Notes: generated from the sequence alone by a model not told the origin. Shown: positions 37,526-47,278, counted from the first letter of the stretch. The stretch: DNA of 64,000 nucleotides from UBA5109 sp965661005 (GCA_965661005.1 CBFICB010000003.1:228110-292109), one strand, 5' to 3'. Translations and numbers: made by a program.

Positions 37526-37553
37526 AAAAAAACAAGCCGGGCGTACCCGGCTT
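37526..37553 (-). terminator. Strong hairpin with T-run between pal and cpoB
   Basis: On the minus strand AAGCCGGG, a four-base loop and CCCGGCTT form a perfect 8-bp stem (37553-37546 and 37541-37534), followed after a G by seven T residues at 37532-37526. It has the form of an intrinsic terminator after pal. The cpoB ATG is only 12 bases further on, and its ribosome site abuts the T-run, so the element probably attenuates rather than ends the operon. Confidence 0.8.
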
Positions 37554-37570
37554 GATAATCTTTGTTAGAC

Positions 37571-38125
37571 TTAATGTATTTCAACCCGGCGATTACGGGC
37601 GTATGCAGCTTCGGAAGTACCTGGGTCAACCGGCTGTTCCTCACCGTAGCTTATAACTTCCAACTGGTTTGAAGAAACCCCTTGGACCTGAAGATATCTC
37701 TGAATAGCCTGAGCACGACGTTCACCTAATGCTAGGTTATATTCTCGAGTGCCTCGTTCGTCTGCATGCCCTTCCAAACGATAGCGTAATGAAGAATTCT
37801 CTATCAAACGACTGGCATGATAAACCAGAGCCTCACGAGCTTCAGCGCTTAAATCAGATCGGTCAAATTCAAAATAAAAAACAGTGGTTGCCAGCGCTGT
37901 ATCTCTCTCACGGATTTGAGCAGGCGTAAGTCCACCCATATTGTCACCCGCTCCACTAGCGTTGCCACTACCGGTGTTGCTACCGCCGTTCATGGAACCA
38001 TTATCCATATCGTCCATGCCAGAGTCAGAACCATCACTCATATCATCTGTAGATGATTGACACGCTGATAAAAAAAGCGCGAATAAAGCGGCCATACCTA
38101 ATTTATAAAATGTGTTATTTTGCAT
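37571..38125 (-). CDS. pal: Peptidoglycan-associated lipoprotein Pal
   Basis: Outer-membrane lipoprotein that grips peptidoglycan and works with TolB. The lipobox is FLSAC, so the mature protein starts at Cys22. Residues about 23-70 are a low-complexity Asp/Ser/Asn/Gly linker. The OmpA-like domain follows with FYFEFDRSDLS, RLEGHADERGTREYN and LGERRAQAIQRYL, including the meso-diaminopimelate-binding Asp and Arg of the family. At 184 residues it is slightly long because of the linker. Confidence 0.97.
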   Translation of the reverse strand: MQNNTFYKLGMAALFALFLSACQSSTDDMSDGSDSGMDDMDNGSMNGGSNTGSGNASGAGDNMGGLTPAQIRERDTALATTVFYFEFDRSDLSAEAREALVYHASRLIENSSLRYRLEGHADERGTREYNLALGERRAQAIQRYLQVQGVSSNQLEVISYGEEQPVDPGTSEAAYARNRRVEIH

Positions 38126-38243
38126 AACTTCGTCAACTCCTCTTTAATTCTTATCACCAAGCTCTTTCTTTTCAGAAAAGACTCTGCGCTAAAGAAAACT
38201 ATTACAACCCAGCCAACCTACAATGATACCCCAGCAACGGCCT

Positions 38244-39545
38244 CTAATCCAGAAATGGCGACCAGGCCGGTTCCCTGACGTTACCTTGCGCGGATGGTAG
38301 CCGGAACTTGACTCTTCCGTCAATGGATACTGCATTTAAAATGCCTCTATCGCCGGATTTTGAGGCATAAATCACCATACTGGCATTTGGGGCAATACTT
38401 GGGGACTCATCTAATGCCGTTTCAGTCAGAATCCGAATCGTTCCACGCTCCAGATTAAGCACGGAAATATGAAAATCATCATTATTATCGTAACGATGAA
38501 CTATAATCATGTTGTTACCGTCACTTAACATCCTTGCCCTGGCATTATAATTACCTTCAAAAGTGAGCCTTTCTTCCCAACGAGTCTCTAGGTCAACCTG
38601 ATAAATTTGAGGTGTATTACTCCTTTCTGATGTAAAAATCAGTGAAGATCCGTCAGGTGTCCAACTGGGTTCGGTATCAATTGCAAAGTGATTGGTAATT
38701 CTCTGTATTTCACGAGTACGTAAATCCATTACATAAATATCTGGATTACCATCTTTAGAAGACACCAAAGCCAGCCTATTGCCTTCCGGAGAAAATACGG
38801 GTGAGCTGTTAATACCAGTAAAATTAGTTAATTGCTCGCGCACACCAGTACTTACATTTTGAATGAATATCTGTGAACGTCCGGTTTCAAAGGAAACATA
38901 TGCTATTTGTGAGCCATCCGGCGACCATGCCGGTGACATTATCGGCTCTTCGCCTTCCCATAAAATTCGAGGTCTGCCTCCATCCGTATCAGCCATTTCA
39001 AGCCGGTATGGGTACGGACGGAACTGATCTTCAGTAACGTATAGAATCTTGGTAGAAAAAGCCCCTCTTACACCAGTGACCTCCTCAAAAACCAGATCAC
39101 TAATTTTATGCGCAATATCTCTTAACTGAGACTCATTCCCCGTAATGACTTCACCAAATAGACGTTCTTCACGAAGCACATCAAAAAATTCATATTGAAC
39201 CTGAATTAACTCGCTACTTTCATTTTTTGAAATCTTCCCGACCAGTAAAAAATCAGACCCTAAAAAGCGCCAGTCACGAAAATAAACCTCATCTTGTTCA
39301 TTAGGTTGACTCAGCATATTGGCCGGGTCTATTGGAGCAAATTCACCCGTATTTCTCAGATTATTACTGATCACCTCATCCATATCTTCACTTAAGACAC
39401 CAAAGCCTTCCCATTCAAATGGTACAACAGCAATTGGCACAGGATTGTCCACACCCTGAGTAATAACAATATTTAACTGCGCATTTGCATATGCGGGTAA
39501 TAGCCCACAGCACAAAAATAAAAAACAATAAAATCTTATTTTCAA
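38244..39545 (-). CDS. tolB: Tol-Pal system protein TolB
   Basis: Periplasmic beta-propeller that links Pal to TolA. The 433-residue protein has a signal peptide (hydrophobic FYCFLFLCCGLLPAYANA), an N-terminal alpha/beta domain, and repeated propeller blades with the family phrase WSPDGSQIAYVS, FSPEGNRLALVS and WTPDGSSLIFTS. The start appears to be TTG at 39545, overlapping the tolA stop as TTGA. No better ATG would keep the signal peptide. Confidence 0.95.
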   Translation of the reverse strand: MKIRFYCFLFLCCGLLPAYANAQLNIVITQGVDNPVPIAVVPFEWEGFGVLSEDMDEVISNNLRNTGEFAPIDPANMLSQPNEQDEVYFRDWRFLGSDFLLVGKISKNESSELIQVQYEFFDVLREERLFGEVITGNESQLRDIAHKISDLVFEEVTGVRGAFSTKILYVTEDQFRPYPYRLEMADTDGGRPRILWEGEEPIMSPAWSPDGSQIAYVSFETGRSQIFIQNVSTGVREQLTNFTGINSSPVFSPEGNRLALVSSKDGNPDIYVMDLRTREIQRITNHFAIDTEPSWTPDGSSLIFTSERSNTPQIYQVDLETRWEERLTFEGNYNARARMLSDGNNMIIVHRYDNNDDFHISVLNLERGTIRILTETALDESPSIAPNASMVIYASKSGDRGILNAVSIDGRVKFRLPSAQGNVREPAWSPFLD

Positions 39546-40378
39546 CGCAATAAATCCTCTGGCCTGAATGTAATAGTTAAGTTTCTAAAGCTTGTCTCAA
39601 ATAGTGTTGTTGACATATCACGCAACTCAGGGAAACGTTCTGCTTTTCTAACTGCTTGTTCTACAGAGCGATCAAATGCTGCGTTGCCACTGCTTTGTAT
39701 CACTTCTACTGAAATCACCTCTCCGGTAGGTACAAGCCTGATCGCAAGAACTGCTGTCATGCCATTTCTGGCACTGGGTGGTATATCCCAGTAACTAGCA
39801 ACAGCTCTGTTGATAATAGCAACATATGTGTCTACCGCGCGAGCATCTCTAGCCGCTTGCTGGGATGCCAGAGCTTGCTGTCTTTCCAATTCAGCCTGTC
39901 TTGCTATTTCTTCTTCTCTGGCAATTTGAGCCTGCCTTTCTCTTTCCAATCTTTCCTGTTCCAAACGATCTCGTTCAAGTGCTTGGCGTTGAGCTTCAGC
40001 ATCAGCTTCCTCTTGCTGCCTTTGAGCTAATTCTCTTTCTTGCCTTTGTTGTTCCGCCTGCTGCTGTTCTGCCTGCTGTCGAGCCTCTTCTTCACGGGCT
40101 CGTTGTGCTGCAGCATCCCTTTCACGCTGCCTCTGTGCTTCTACTTCTCGCGCTCGCTGAAGTTCCAGCTCTTGTATTCGTCGCAGACGCTGAGGGTTTT
40201 GTTCGGTTGTTGTGGCATTGATATAGATAGGCTCATCCAGATCAACAAGCTCATTACTCATTACCGGATTATGGAAAATAATAAACAACAAAAAGCCGTG
40301 TATTAGAATCGCCGATATCACCGCTGGAGGGTAACCATCATTTTTAAGTAATAATGCCATAGGATGTAAAGAGCTCAT
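39542..40378 (-). CDS. tolA: Cell envelope integrity protein TolA
   Basis: Inner-membrane-anchored protein that transmits proton-motive energy from TolQR to Pal-TolB. A single N-terminal membrane helix (about 20-36, AILIHGFLLFIIFH) is followed by a long Glu/Arg/Gln/Ala-rich helical domain II (about 65-175) and a C-terminal domain III with a WDIPPSARNGMTAVLAI segment. At 278 residues the helical part is shorter than the 421-residue E. coli form. It overlaps tolB by four bases. Confidence 0.93.
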   Translation of the reverse strand: MSSLHPMALLLKNDGYPPAVISAILIHGFLLFIIFHNPVMSNELVDLDEPIYINATTTEQNPQRLRRIQELELQRAREVEAQRQRERDAAAQRAREEEARQQAEQQQAEQQRQERELAQRQQEEADAEAQRQALERDRLEQERLERERQAQIAREEEIARQAELERQQALASQQAARDARAVDTYVAIINRAVASYWDIPPSARNGMTAVLAIRLVPTGEVISVEVIQSSGNAAFDRSVEQAVRKAERFPELRDMSTTLFETSFRNLTITFRPEDLLR

Positions 40379-40428
40379 TCTTTATATTCCTTCTTGTATC
40401 TATGGTTTCTTACAAATTAAACAGCGAA

Positions 40429-40869
40429 TTACTGGTTTATTGTCGGCGGCTGAGTAATTAAACGCACACTTGGCGCTCCGGCATCTTCCAGCGTTGCCAT
40501 CAGGCTCATTACCAAGCCATAGTTTACTGCAGCATCAGCTTCCAAGAAAACTGGGACCCCGGGATTTTGATTCATGATTCTAGCGACATTTCCACCAATG
40601 ATATCAAGCGAAACCGGTTCCGGCTCTTCAGAGACTTCACCGAGACTAATATAGTAAAGACCTTCGGAGTCGATCGAGACAACCAATGTTAATTCATCGT
40701 TATCATCAACTATTTCCGCATCAGCCTCAGGCAAATCGACTCTGACGCCTTGCGTAATCAGTGGTGCAGTAATCATGAATACAATCAGCAACACCAACAT
40801 AACGTCAATCAATGGCACCACATTGATCTCAGCCATCAGGCTTCTGCGTTGTCTTCGTCCTTCAATCAT
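40429..40869 (-). CDS. tolR: Tol-Pal system protein TolR (ExbD family)
   Basis: Proton-channel partner of TolQ. The 146-residue protein has one membrane helix near residues 15-36 with the proton-relay aspartate in NVVPLIDVMLVLLIVFM. The periplasmic part runs to the C-terminus. It follows tolQ by 22 bases. Confidence 0.95.
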   Translation of the reverse strand: MIEGRRQRRSLMAEINVVPLIDVMLVLLIVFMITAPLITQGVRVDLPEADAEIVDDNDELTLVVSIDSEGLYYISLGEVSEEPEPVSLDIIGGNVARIMNQNPGVPVFLEADAAVNYGLVMSLMATLEDAGAPSVRLITQPPTINQ

Positions 40870-40891
40870 TTAATTTGACCATTTTTGGAAC

Positions 40892-41593
40892 CTAAGCTTC
40901 CTGGCGTTTACTATGAGCCTGTCGATGCAGAATACTCGAAAATTCATCCATAAATGTGTAGTAGCTATCAGAAATTGAATTTACGCTGGCTGAATAGCGA
41001 TTGAAGGCTAATACCGCGGGTATTGCAGCGAAGAGTCCCATTTCGGTAGCGAACAAGGCTTCAGCAATACCAGGAGCAACCACAGCTAGACTAGCTTGGC
41101 TTTGGTTAGCCAAATCAAAAAAGGCATTCATGATGCCCCATACCGTGCCAAATAAGCCTATGTAAACTGAAACACTCGCCACTGTTGCAAGGATTGGAAG
41201 ATGTTTCTCCAGTACGCGTTCTTCTCTTGAAAGGGCTACTCTCATAGCACGCTGGGAACCTTCCATTACAGCATCCGAATCAATTCCTGGTTGCTGTCTT
41301 AAGCGAGTAAATTCTTTAAAACCCGAACGAAAAAGATTTTCCATTCCAATAATTGTCACATCCTCTTTTTTCATTTTATTGGTTCCATCCCTGAACAATT
41401 GACTCAAATCCATACCGGACCAAAATAACTTCTCAAAATTAAACAGCTCTCTTTCTGCATCTTTAATAATGATCCATTTCTGCACAATAATTACCCATGA
41501 CATAACAGACAGAACAAAAAGGCTAAGCATAACCAGCTTACCTATCCAGGTGGCGTCTACAATCATGCTCCAGATATTCATTGATTCACCCAT
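40892..41593 (-). CDS. tolQ: Tol-Pal system protein TolQ (ExbB family)
   Basis: Inner-membrane proton channel subunit that powers the Tol-Pal complex. The 233-residue protein has three membrane helices (about 15-36, 130-155, 165-190), with the family segment ATVASVSVYIGLFGTVWGIM. An ATG at 41581 is an alternative start. In relatives the thioesterase gene ybgC lies just upstream; here only 42 bases separate tolQ from ruvB. Confidence 0.95.
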   Translation of the reverse strand: MGESMNIWSMIVDATWIGKLVMLSLFVLSVMSWVIIVQKWIIIKDAERELFNFEKLFWSGMDLSQLFRDGTNKMKKEDVTIIGMENLFRSGFKEFTRLRQQPGIDSDAVMEGSQRAMRVALSREERVLEKHLPILATVASVSVYIGLFGTVWGIMNAFFDLANQSQASLAVVAPGIAEALFATEMGLFAAIPAVLAFNRYSASVNSISDSYYTFMDEFSSILHRQAHSKRQEA

Positions 41594-41635
41594 ACTTATG
41601 CTTTCTCCACTTTATTGAGTGATTATATTAGTGTG

Positions 41636-42667
41636 CTATTGGTCCGTAGAAAACAAGTCTTTGTTTTCGCGACGTTTCAAGCCAAAATGTCTGTATGCAT
41701 ATTCAGTAACCATTCGACCACGAGGAGTCCGGGTGATAAAACCCTGCTGGATTAAGTAAGGTTCCAGCACATCTTCCACAGTTCCACGCTCTTCGCTAAT
41801 GGCTGCTGCTATGCTATCGATCCCAACAGGACCGCCATCAAATTTTTCAATCAAGGTCATCAAAAATCGCCTATCCAAATGATCGAAGCCATTTTTATCA
41901 ATACTCAGCATATCCAATGCCTCAGTAGCTATATCCAGGTCGATACTGCCACTATGCTTAACTTCAGCGAAGTCACGAACCCTTCGCAATAAGCGGTTTG
42001 CTATGCGAGGGGTTCCTCTTGAACGTCTGGCTATTTCCTCTGCTCCCGCATCATCACAACTCGCCTTTAAAATATTAGCAGACCGACTAACAATGCTTTT
42101 CAGGTGTTGTATAGAATAAAACTCAAGTCTTTGTACAATGCCAAAACGATCTCTTAATGGAGAAGTCAGCAAGCCTGCTCTTGTTGTTGCCCCTACCAGA
42201 GTGAAAGGTGGCAAATCCAGCTTTAATGATCGTGCTGATGGCCCCTCTCCAATCATTATGTCGAGCTGGTAATCTTCCATGGCAGGATACAAAATCTCTT
42301 CAATAGCCGGATTAAGGCGATGAATCTCGTCAATAAACAACACATCTCCAGATTCAAGATTAGTTAGCATTGCAGCCAAATCACCAGCTTTCTCCAATAC
42401 GGGGCCCGATGTGCTTTTCAAGGCCACGCCCATTTCATTGGCAACAATATGTGAAAGTGTCGTTTTACCCAAGCCTGGAGGACCAAAGATCAGTGTATGG
42501 TCCAATGCCTCATTACGCTTGCGAGCAGCGGCAATGAAAATTTCCATCTGCTCCTTAACAACTTCCTGACCTATATAGTCAGCCAATTTATTTGGACGGA
42601 TAGCGACTTCCAGCTGAATATCAACATCAACCGCCTCGCCAGAAATTAATCGATCTTCTTCAATCAT
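41636..42667 (-). CDS. ruvB: Holliday junction branch migration helicase RuvB
   Basis: AAA+ motor that drives branch migration with RuvA. The 343-residue protein has Walker A GPPGLGKTTLS, Walker B DVLFIDEIHRL, sensor ATTRAGLLTSPLRDRFG and a C-terminal winged helix ending with FGLKRRENKDLF. It follows ruvA by 10 bases. Its downstream neighbours are the tol genes, as in Pseudomonas. Confidence 0.98.
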   Translation of the reverse strand: MIEEDRLISGEAVDVDIQLEVAIRPNKLADYIGQEVVKEQMEIFIAAARKRNEALDHTLIFGPPGLGKTTLSHIVANEMGVALKSTSGPVLEKAGDLAAMLTNLESGDVLFIDEIHRLNPAIEEILYPAMEDYQLDIMIGEGPSARSLKLDLPPFTLVGATTRAGLLTSPLRDRFGIVQRLEFYSIQHLKSIVSRSANILKASCDDAGAEEIARRSRGTPRIANRLLRRVRDFAEVKHSGSIDLDIATEALDMLSIDKNGFDHLDRRFLMTLIEKFDGGPVGIDSIAAAISEERGTVEDVLEPYLIQQGFITRTPRGRMVTEYAYRHFGLKRRENKDLFSTDQ

Positions 42668-42677
42668 TATATTGACT

Positions 42678-43310
42678 CTAAGCTGTCATCCCTTTGAGTG
42701 CCAGACGAACCAGTATACTGGTTTCTATTTGCTGCCCTTCATCTTCCAAACTCAACGCCACTTGGTTGATTGCTTTACTGGCATCCTGTGGTTTATAGCC
42801 AAGGGCAATCAATGCGTCCTCAGCCTCACGAATACTGCTTGAAGTAGTTTGGCTCGAAAGCTGGGCAGAAGTTCCATCGGATTTACTTTCGGGCTCTTCC
42901 TGATACCAATCTTTAAGTTTATCCCTAAGCTCTATTATGAGCCGCTCAGCTGTTTTTTTGCCTACTCCAGGTAAACGGACAAGAGCATTGGTGTCATTGT
43001 GCCGAACACACTCAGCTAATTCACGAATATTTAGCCCCGATAAAATACCCAAAGCCATTTTTGGCCCAACTCCATTTAGTTTAATGAGAAGTCGAAATAA
43101 AGTACGCTCATGGTTCTCAAAAAAGCCATAGAGCAATTGTGCATCTTCTCTTACTACCAGATGTGTATGTAAAATAGTTTCTTTGCCTGGCTCCGGTAAT
43201 TGAAAAAGTGTACTCATTGGCACTTCAATTTCATAGGCGAGACCATTCACATCGAGCAATATTTGATTTGCCTGCTTGTCTATCAATATCCCTTTTATTC
43301 TGCCTATCAT
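42678..43310 (-). CDS. ruvA: Holliday junction branch migration protein RuvA
   Basis: Tetrameric junction-binding protein and partner of RuvB. The 210-residue protein has the OB-fold start MIGRIKGILIDK, two helix-hairpin-helix motifs (LIKLNGVGPKMALGILS and LVRLPGVGKKTAERLI), a flexible Ser/Thr-rich linker and the C-terminal RuvB-binding domain (EAEDALIALGYKPQDA). Confidence 0.97.
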   Translation of the reverse strand: MIGRIKGILIDKQANQILLDVNGLAYEIEVPMSTLFQLPEPGKETILHTHLVVREDAQLLYGFFENHERTLFRLLIKLNGVGPKMALGILSGLNIRELAECVRHNDTNALVRLPGVGKKTAERLIIELRDKLKDWYQEEPESKSDGTSAQLSSQTTSSSIREAEDALIALGYKPQDASKAINQVALSLEDEGQQIETSILVRLALKGMTA

Positions 43311-43346
43311 CTTCTAATTACACTTCTCTGACCGATTTCTTAGAAA

Positions 43347-43880
43347 TTATCGCTTGATTTCCTCTTGCAAGCGACGCCGCCGACTACCCTCGACTCCAGA
43401 TATCTTGAGTAAACTCGACTTAGTATGCACATGACAAATAGCCACACACAAGGCATCTGATGCATCTTTTTGCGGGTTCGCTGAAAGCTTGAGTATTGAG
43501 CTCGCCATATGTTGCATTTGACTTTTATCGGCTCGCCCCCTTCCCACCAGGGCTTTTTTGATTTGATTCGGAGGGTATTCATACACGGGCAATTGTTGAT
43601 TGGTGCAGGCAACAATGACGGCACCACGTGCCTGCCCGAGTTTAAGTGCCGAAACAGCACTTTTCCCAACAAATATTTCTTCTACTGCAACTTCAATTGG
43701 CTGATATCTTTCAATAATTTCTGTGACACCTTCAAAAATTATCTGTAAACGATCAGTAAAAGGTAAGTCTGCTACTTTTATACAGCCTGACGAGAGATAT
43801 TCCAGCTTATTTCCTATGGCACTAATTACGCCATAACCACATACACGAGAACCAGGATCAATCCCTAAAATTACGGCCAT
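43347..43880 (-). CDS. ruvC: Crossover junction endodeoxyribonuclease RuvC
   Basis: Resolves Holliday junctions as a dimer. The RNase H-like fold shows the catalytic Asp in ILGIDPGSRVCGYG, Glu in VAVEEIFVGKSAVSALKLG, and the C-terminal acidic pair in ASDALCVAICH. At 177 residues it is typical. It heads ruvC-ruvA-ruvB, with 36 bases to ruvA. Confidence 0.97.
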   Translation of the reverse strand: MAVILGIDPGSRVCGYGVISAIGNKLEYLSSGCIKVADLPFTDRLQIIFEGVTEIIERYQPIEVAVEEIFVGKSAVSALKLGQARGAVIVACTNQQLPVYEYPPNQIKKALVGRGRADKSQMQHMASSILKLSANPQKDASDALCVAICHVHTKSSLLKISGVEGSRRRRLQEEIKR

Positions 43881-43944
43881 GGGCTGATATGTTCTCCCCT
43901 ATCCTTCACTCTTAATACCGCCCTTTTTACTAAATAAGAATTTA

Positions 43945-44700
43945 TTAACTATCAGTGTCTAGCTGAGCCAGAACCTCATCAGAAATATTGGCATTCGAAT
44001 AAACATTTTGCACATCGTCCAGATCTTCAAGGCTATCAACAACATTCATCAGCTTTTCAGCATTAGAAGCATCCAGATCAACTTCAGTTGAAGCCAGCAT
44101 GGTAACTTCTGCACTCACTGCCGATAAGCCTGCAGCATCCAGAGCATCTTTAACAGCACCAAAATTTTCAAAGCTGGTGTGAATATCAATGCTACCATCC
44201 GAATGGTTGATAATATCGTCAACTCCCGCGTCAAGCGCCACATCCATTAAAGTCTCTTCATCCACACCTTTGGCAAATGAAATGACACCGGTTTTATCAA
44301 ATAAATAGGCAACAGAACCATTGGTTCCTAAATTACCGCCTGCCTTAGTAAAACAATGTCGAACTTCAGCAACTGTGCGATTTTTATTATCCGTCAGGGT
44401 TTCTACCAGAACTGCCACACCACTTGGGCCATAGCCTTCATAAACAAGTTCTTCCATGTTTTCGCTTTCATTACTGCCAGCTCCACGTGCAATTGCGCGA
44501 TCAATAGTGTCTCGAGTCATGTTTGCACTCAAGGCTTTATCCACGGCAGCTCTAAGCCTGGGATTATCCGCAACATCTCCACCACCAAGTTTGGCGGCGA
44601 CAGTCAGCTCACGAATCAGCTTGGTAAATATCTTAGCCCTTTTGGCATCTTGTCCGGCTTTACGATGCTTTATATTGGCCCATTTACTATGACCTGCCAT
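43945..44700 (-). CDS. yebC: YebC/PmpR family transcriptional regulator
   Basis: Widely conserved protein, variously reported as a DNA-binding regulator or a ribosome-associated factor. The 251-residue sequence begins MAGHSKWANIKHRKAGQD and has YEGYGPSGVAVLVETLTDNKNRT, both invariant in the family. It lies between aspS and ruvC, the usual position in gammaproteobacteria. Confidence 0.96.
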   Translation of the reverse strand: MAGHSKWANIKHRKAGQDAKRAKIFTKLIRELTVAAKLGGGDVADNPRLRAAVDKALSANMTRDTIDRAIARGAGSNESENMEELVYEGYGPSGVAVLVETLTDNKNRTVAEVRHCFTKAGGNLGTNGSVAYLFDKTGVISFAKGVDEETLMDVALDAGVDDIINHSDGSIDIHTSFENFGAVKDALDAAGLSAVSAEVTMLASTEVDLDASNAEKLMNVVDSLEDLDDVQNVYSNANISDEVLAQLDTDS

Positions 44701-44734
44701 AACCTGTCTTCAACCTCTATATTTCTATTAAACT

Positions 44735-46516
44735 TTAGGAGCTCTGCTCAGTCTTGGGTAACTCTCTCAAGCGAATATTCAACTCTCTTAATTGCTTATT
44801 ACCCACCTCACCAGGAGCATCGGTTAAAAGGCAACTGGCTGATTGCGTTTTCGGGAACGCTATAACGTCACGTATAGACTGAGAACCTGTCATCATCATA
44901 ATTAGCCTATCCAAACCAAAGGCGATACCACCATGAGGAGGACAGCCATATTTTAGAGCATTAAGTAAAAACCCAAATTTCTCATCAGCTTCAGCTTCAT
45001 CAATATCCAGCACTCTGAATACAGCCTGTTGCATATCTGGCTTATTAATACGAATTGAACCACCACCTAATTCAGTTCCATTTAAAACCATATCATAAGC
45101 TCTTGAAAGGGCTTTTAATGGTTCTTTTTTTAGCTCTTCCGGGCTACAAGAAGGCGCCGTGAAAGGATGATGAACTGACGTGCAGTTGCCTTCTTTATCG
45201 CTTTCAAACATTGGAAAATCTATCACCCATAATGGCGCCCAGTCTCCACTGAGCAAATTCAGATCCTTACCTACGGCATCTCTTAAGGCTGACATAGCTT
45301 CATTGACCACTGAAGTTTTATCAGCACCAAAGAATAAAATATCACCTGTTGTGGCTTCAGTGCGTGATAAAACACCTTGTATGACTTCTTCTGGCATAAA
45401 TTTCAATATCGGCGATTGCAAACCGTCCACTCCGGCATTTAGATCATTCACCTTAATCCAGGCCAGGCCTTTAGCACCATAATTAGCAATATAACTGGTG
45501 TAATCGTCTATTTGTTTTCGGCTAATCTCAGCCCCGCCTGGCACCTTCATGACAACTACTCGAGATTCAGGGTCATTAGCGGGAGCATTAAACACTTTGA
45601 ATTCGACATCTTGCATTAAATCAGCAATATCAACCAAACTCATTGGATTTCGTAAATCAGGTCGATCAGTGCCATATTTCAAAACTGCATCGGCATAAGT
45701 CATTCTTGGAAATTCTGCCAATTCAACATCCAAATGCTCCTTAAACACCGAACGAATCATTGCCTCTGCTATTTGCATGATCGCTTCTTCGTCCAAAAAT
45801 GATGTTTCGATATCTATCTGAGTAAATTCCGGTTGCCTGTCAGCCCTAAGGTCTTCATCTCGAAAACATTTAGCAATTTGATAATAACGGTCCATGCCTG
45901 AAACCATTAATAATTGTTTAAACAGTTGTGGCGATTGCGGCAGAGCGAAGAACTTCCCCTGATGGGTTCTGCTGGGAACAAGATAGTCTCGTGCTCCTTC
46001 TGGAGTAGCCCTGGTCAGTATGGGAGTTTCTATGTCCAGAAAACCATTATCATCCAAATAACGTCGAATACTGCTTGTAACCTTTGAGCGCATCCTCAAT
46101 TTATTCAGCATTTCAGGCCGTCGCAGATCTATAAAGCGATTACGCAGGCGAACATCCTCTCCAACCTCCATGTGTTCATCCAATTGAAAGGGGGGCGTCT
46201 CAGCAGCATTCAAAATAATCAGTTCTTTTCCTAATACTTCAATTTTGCCAGTTGCCATTTCTGGATTTTGAGTGCCTTCTGGGCGAGACCTAACCAAACC
46301 TTCAATCTGAATCACAAACTCGTTACGAACCTGCTCAGCAAGCGCGAAGCTCTCGACGGTATCTGGATCAAAAACCATTTGCGTAATGCCATCCCTATCC
46401 CTCATATCGAGAAAAATCACACCTCCATGGTCACGTCGCCGGTGCACCCAGCCACAGAGAGTGACGCTATCTCCAATATTACTTTCGTTTAATTCACCAC
46501 AACAATGGCTACGCAT
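44735..46516 (-). CDS. aspS: Aspartate--tRNA ligase
   Basis: Class II synthetase of the bacterial type. The 593-residue protein has the N-terminal anticodon OB fold (VTLCGWVHRRRDHGGVIFLD), motif 2 near CFRDEDLRADRQPEFTQID, a bacterial insertion GAD domain (about 290-420), and motif 3 GIAFGLDRLIMMM. The PQSPQ segment is present. It starts the leftward aspS-yebC-ruvCAB run. Confidence 0.97.
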   Translation of the reverse strand: MRSHCCGELNESNIGDSVTLCGWVHRRRDHGGVIFLDMRDRDGITQMVFDPDTVESFALAEQVRNEFVIQIEGLVRSRPEGTQNPEMATGKIEVLGKELIILNAAETPPFQLDEHMEVGEDVRLRNRFIDLRRPEMLNKLRMRSKVTSSIRRYLDDNGFLDIETPILTRATPEGARDYLVPSRTHQGKFFALPQSPQLFKQLLMVSGMDRYYQIAKCFRDEDLRADRQPEFTQIDIETSFLDEEAIMQIAEAMIRSVFKEHLDVELAEFPRMTYADAVLKYGTDRPDLRNPMSLVDIADLMQDVEFKVFNAPANDPESRVVVMKVPGGAEISRKQIDDYTSYIANYGAKGLAWIKVNDLNAGVDGLQSPILKFMPEEVIQGVLSRTEATTGDILFFGADKTSVVNEAMSALRDAVGKDLNLLSGDWAPLWVIDFPMFESDKEGNCTSVHHPFTAPSCSPEELKKEPLKALSRAYDMVLNGTELGGGSIRINKPDMQQAVFRVLDIDEAEADEKFGFLLNALKYGCPPHGGIAFGLDRLIMMMTGSQSIRDVIAFPKTQSASCLLTDAPGEVGNKQLRELNIRLRELPKTEQSS

Positions 46517-46621
46517 AGTTCATACCTTATTTACTTAATACCTTGAATTTTAACAATACACCCATCTGTAAAATCTGTTTTAGAATAGCTTGGTGCATTC
46601 TTCTTTTTTACTGCTCATATA

Positions 46622-46936
46622 CTACTTGTTATTTTTAGATTCCCCTGCCTTTGTTGTACCGACTTTGGATTTTTTATCCGTACTTCCCTCAGCAGCCTTT
46701 TTCTCGACTGAGGGTTTATCATCTCTTTTTACTTCTGTGCCATGCTTCTTATTACCCGTCTTAAAATCTGTTTCATACCAGCCAGTGCCTTTGAGCCTAA
46801 AACTAGTGGCAGATATCATTTTTTTCAGACTTGAAGTCTTACACTCTGGACAATCTTTCAGTACAGGGTCACTGATCTTTTGTAGCTTTTCTATGCGAGC
46901 TCCACAAGACTCACATTGATATTCGTAAATAGGCAT
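46622..46936 (-). CDS. FmdB-type zinc ribbon protein
   Basis: 104 residues. The first 45 form the FmdB regulatory-type zinc ribbon: MPIYEYQCESCG, then DCPECKTSSLKKMISA, giving two CxxC pairs. The remaining half is a Lys/Ser/Glu/Gly-rich tail without fold. Family members are often placed next to aspS and are of unknown function; regulation of metabolic genes has been proposed for FmdB itself. It is 105 bases upstream of aspS in the same direction. Confidence 0.85.
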   Translation of the reverse strand: MPIYEYQCESCGARIEKLQKISDPVLKDCPECKTSSLKKMISATSFRLKGTGWYETDFKTGNKKHGTEVKRDDKPSVEKKAAEGSTDKKSKVGTTKAGESKNNK

Positions 46937-47278
46937 TTTCTACCTCAACAACACATAAGAAACTATAATTTTTTATGCAGAAACAAAAGCGCTGCATTGT
47001 ACAGCATTTATTTATCGGACAACATTTTTGATCGAAAACACCTTATAAGAAATTAAATGCCATTTTTTTTAAAAAACACTCACAAAACTCTTGCCCGCAT
47101 AGAGTGAAAAAGATATAAAGACATCTAAACTGAGAACGATAGATTTTGTTAAATTTAAACATTTTTCTAAAGTCCTTGGCATTTTTTAAACTCGATCAAA
47201 CCCCAAGCTTTGATTTAACGTTATAACACAGCGTTTGAGTTTCCCATTAACAATTTGATATACAAAAGAGATGAAGGT
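46937..47278. other. AT-rich intergenic region between the zinc-ribbon gene and the HU-like gene
   Basis: About 340 bases with no credible gene. It is strongly AT-rich, with poly-T/poly-A stretches around 47060-47080, and must hold the divergent promoters of both neighbours. No -35/-10 pair was clear enough to report. Confidence 0.45.
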
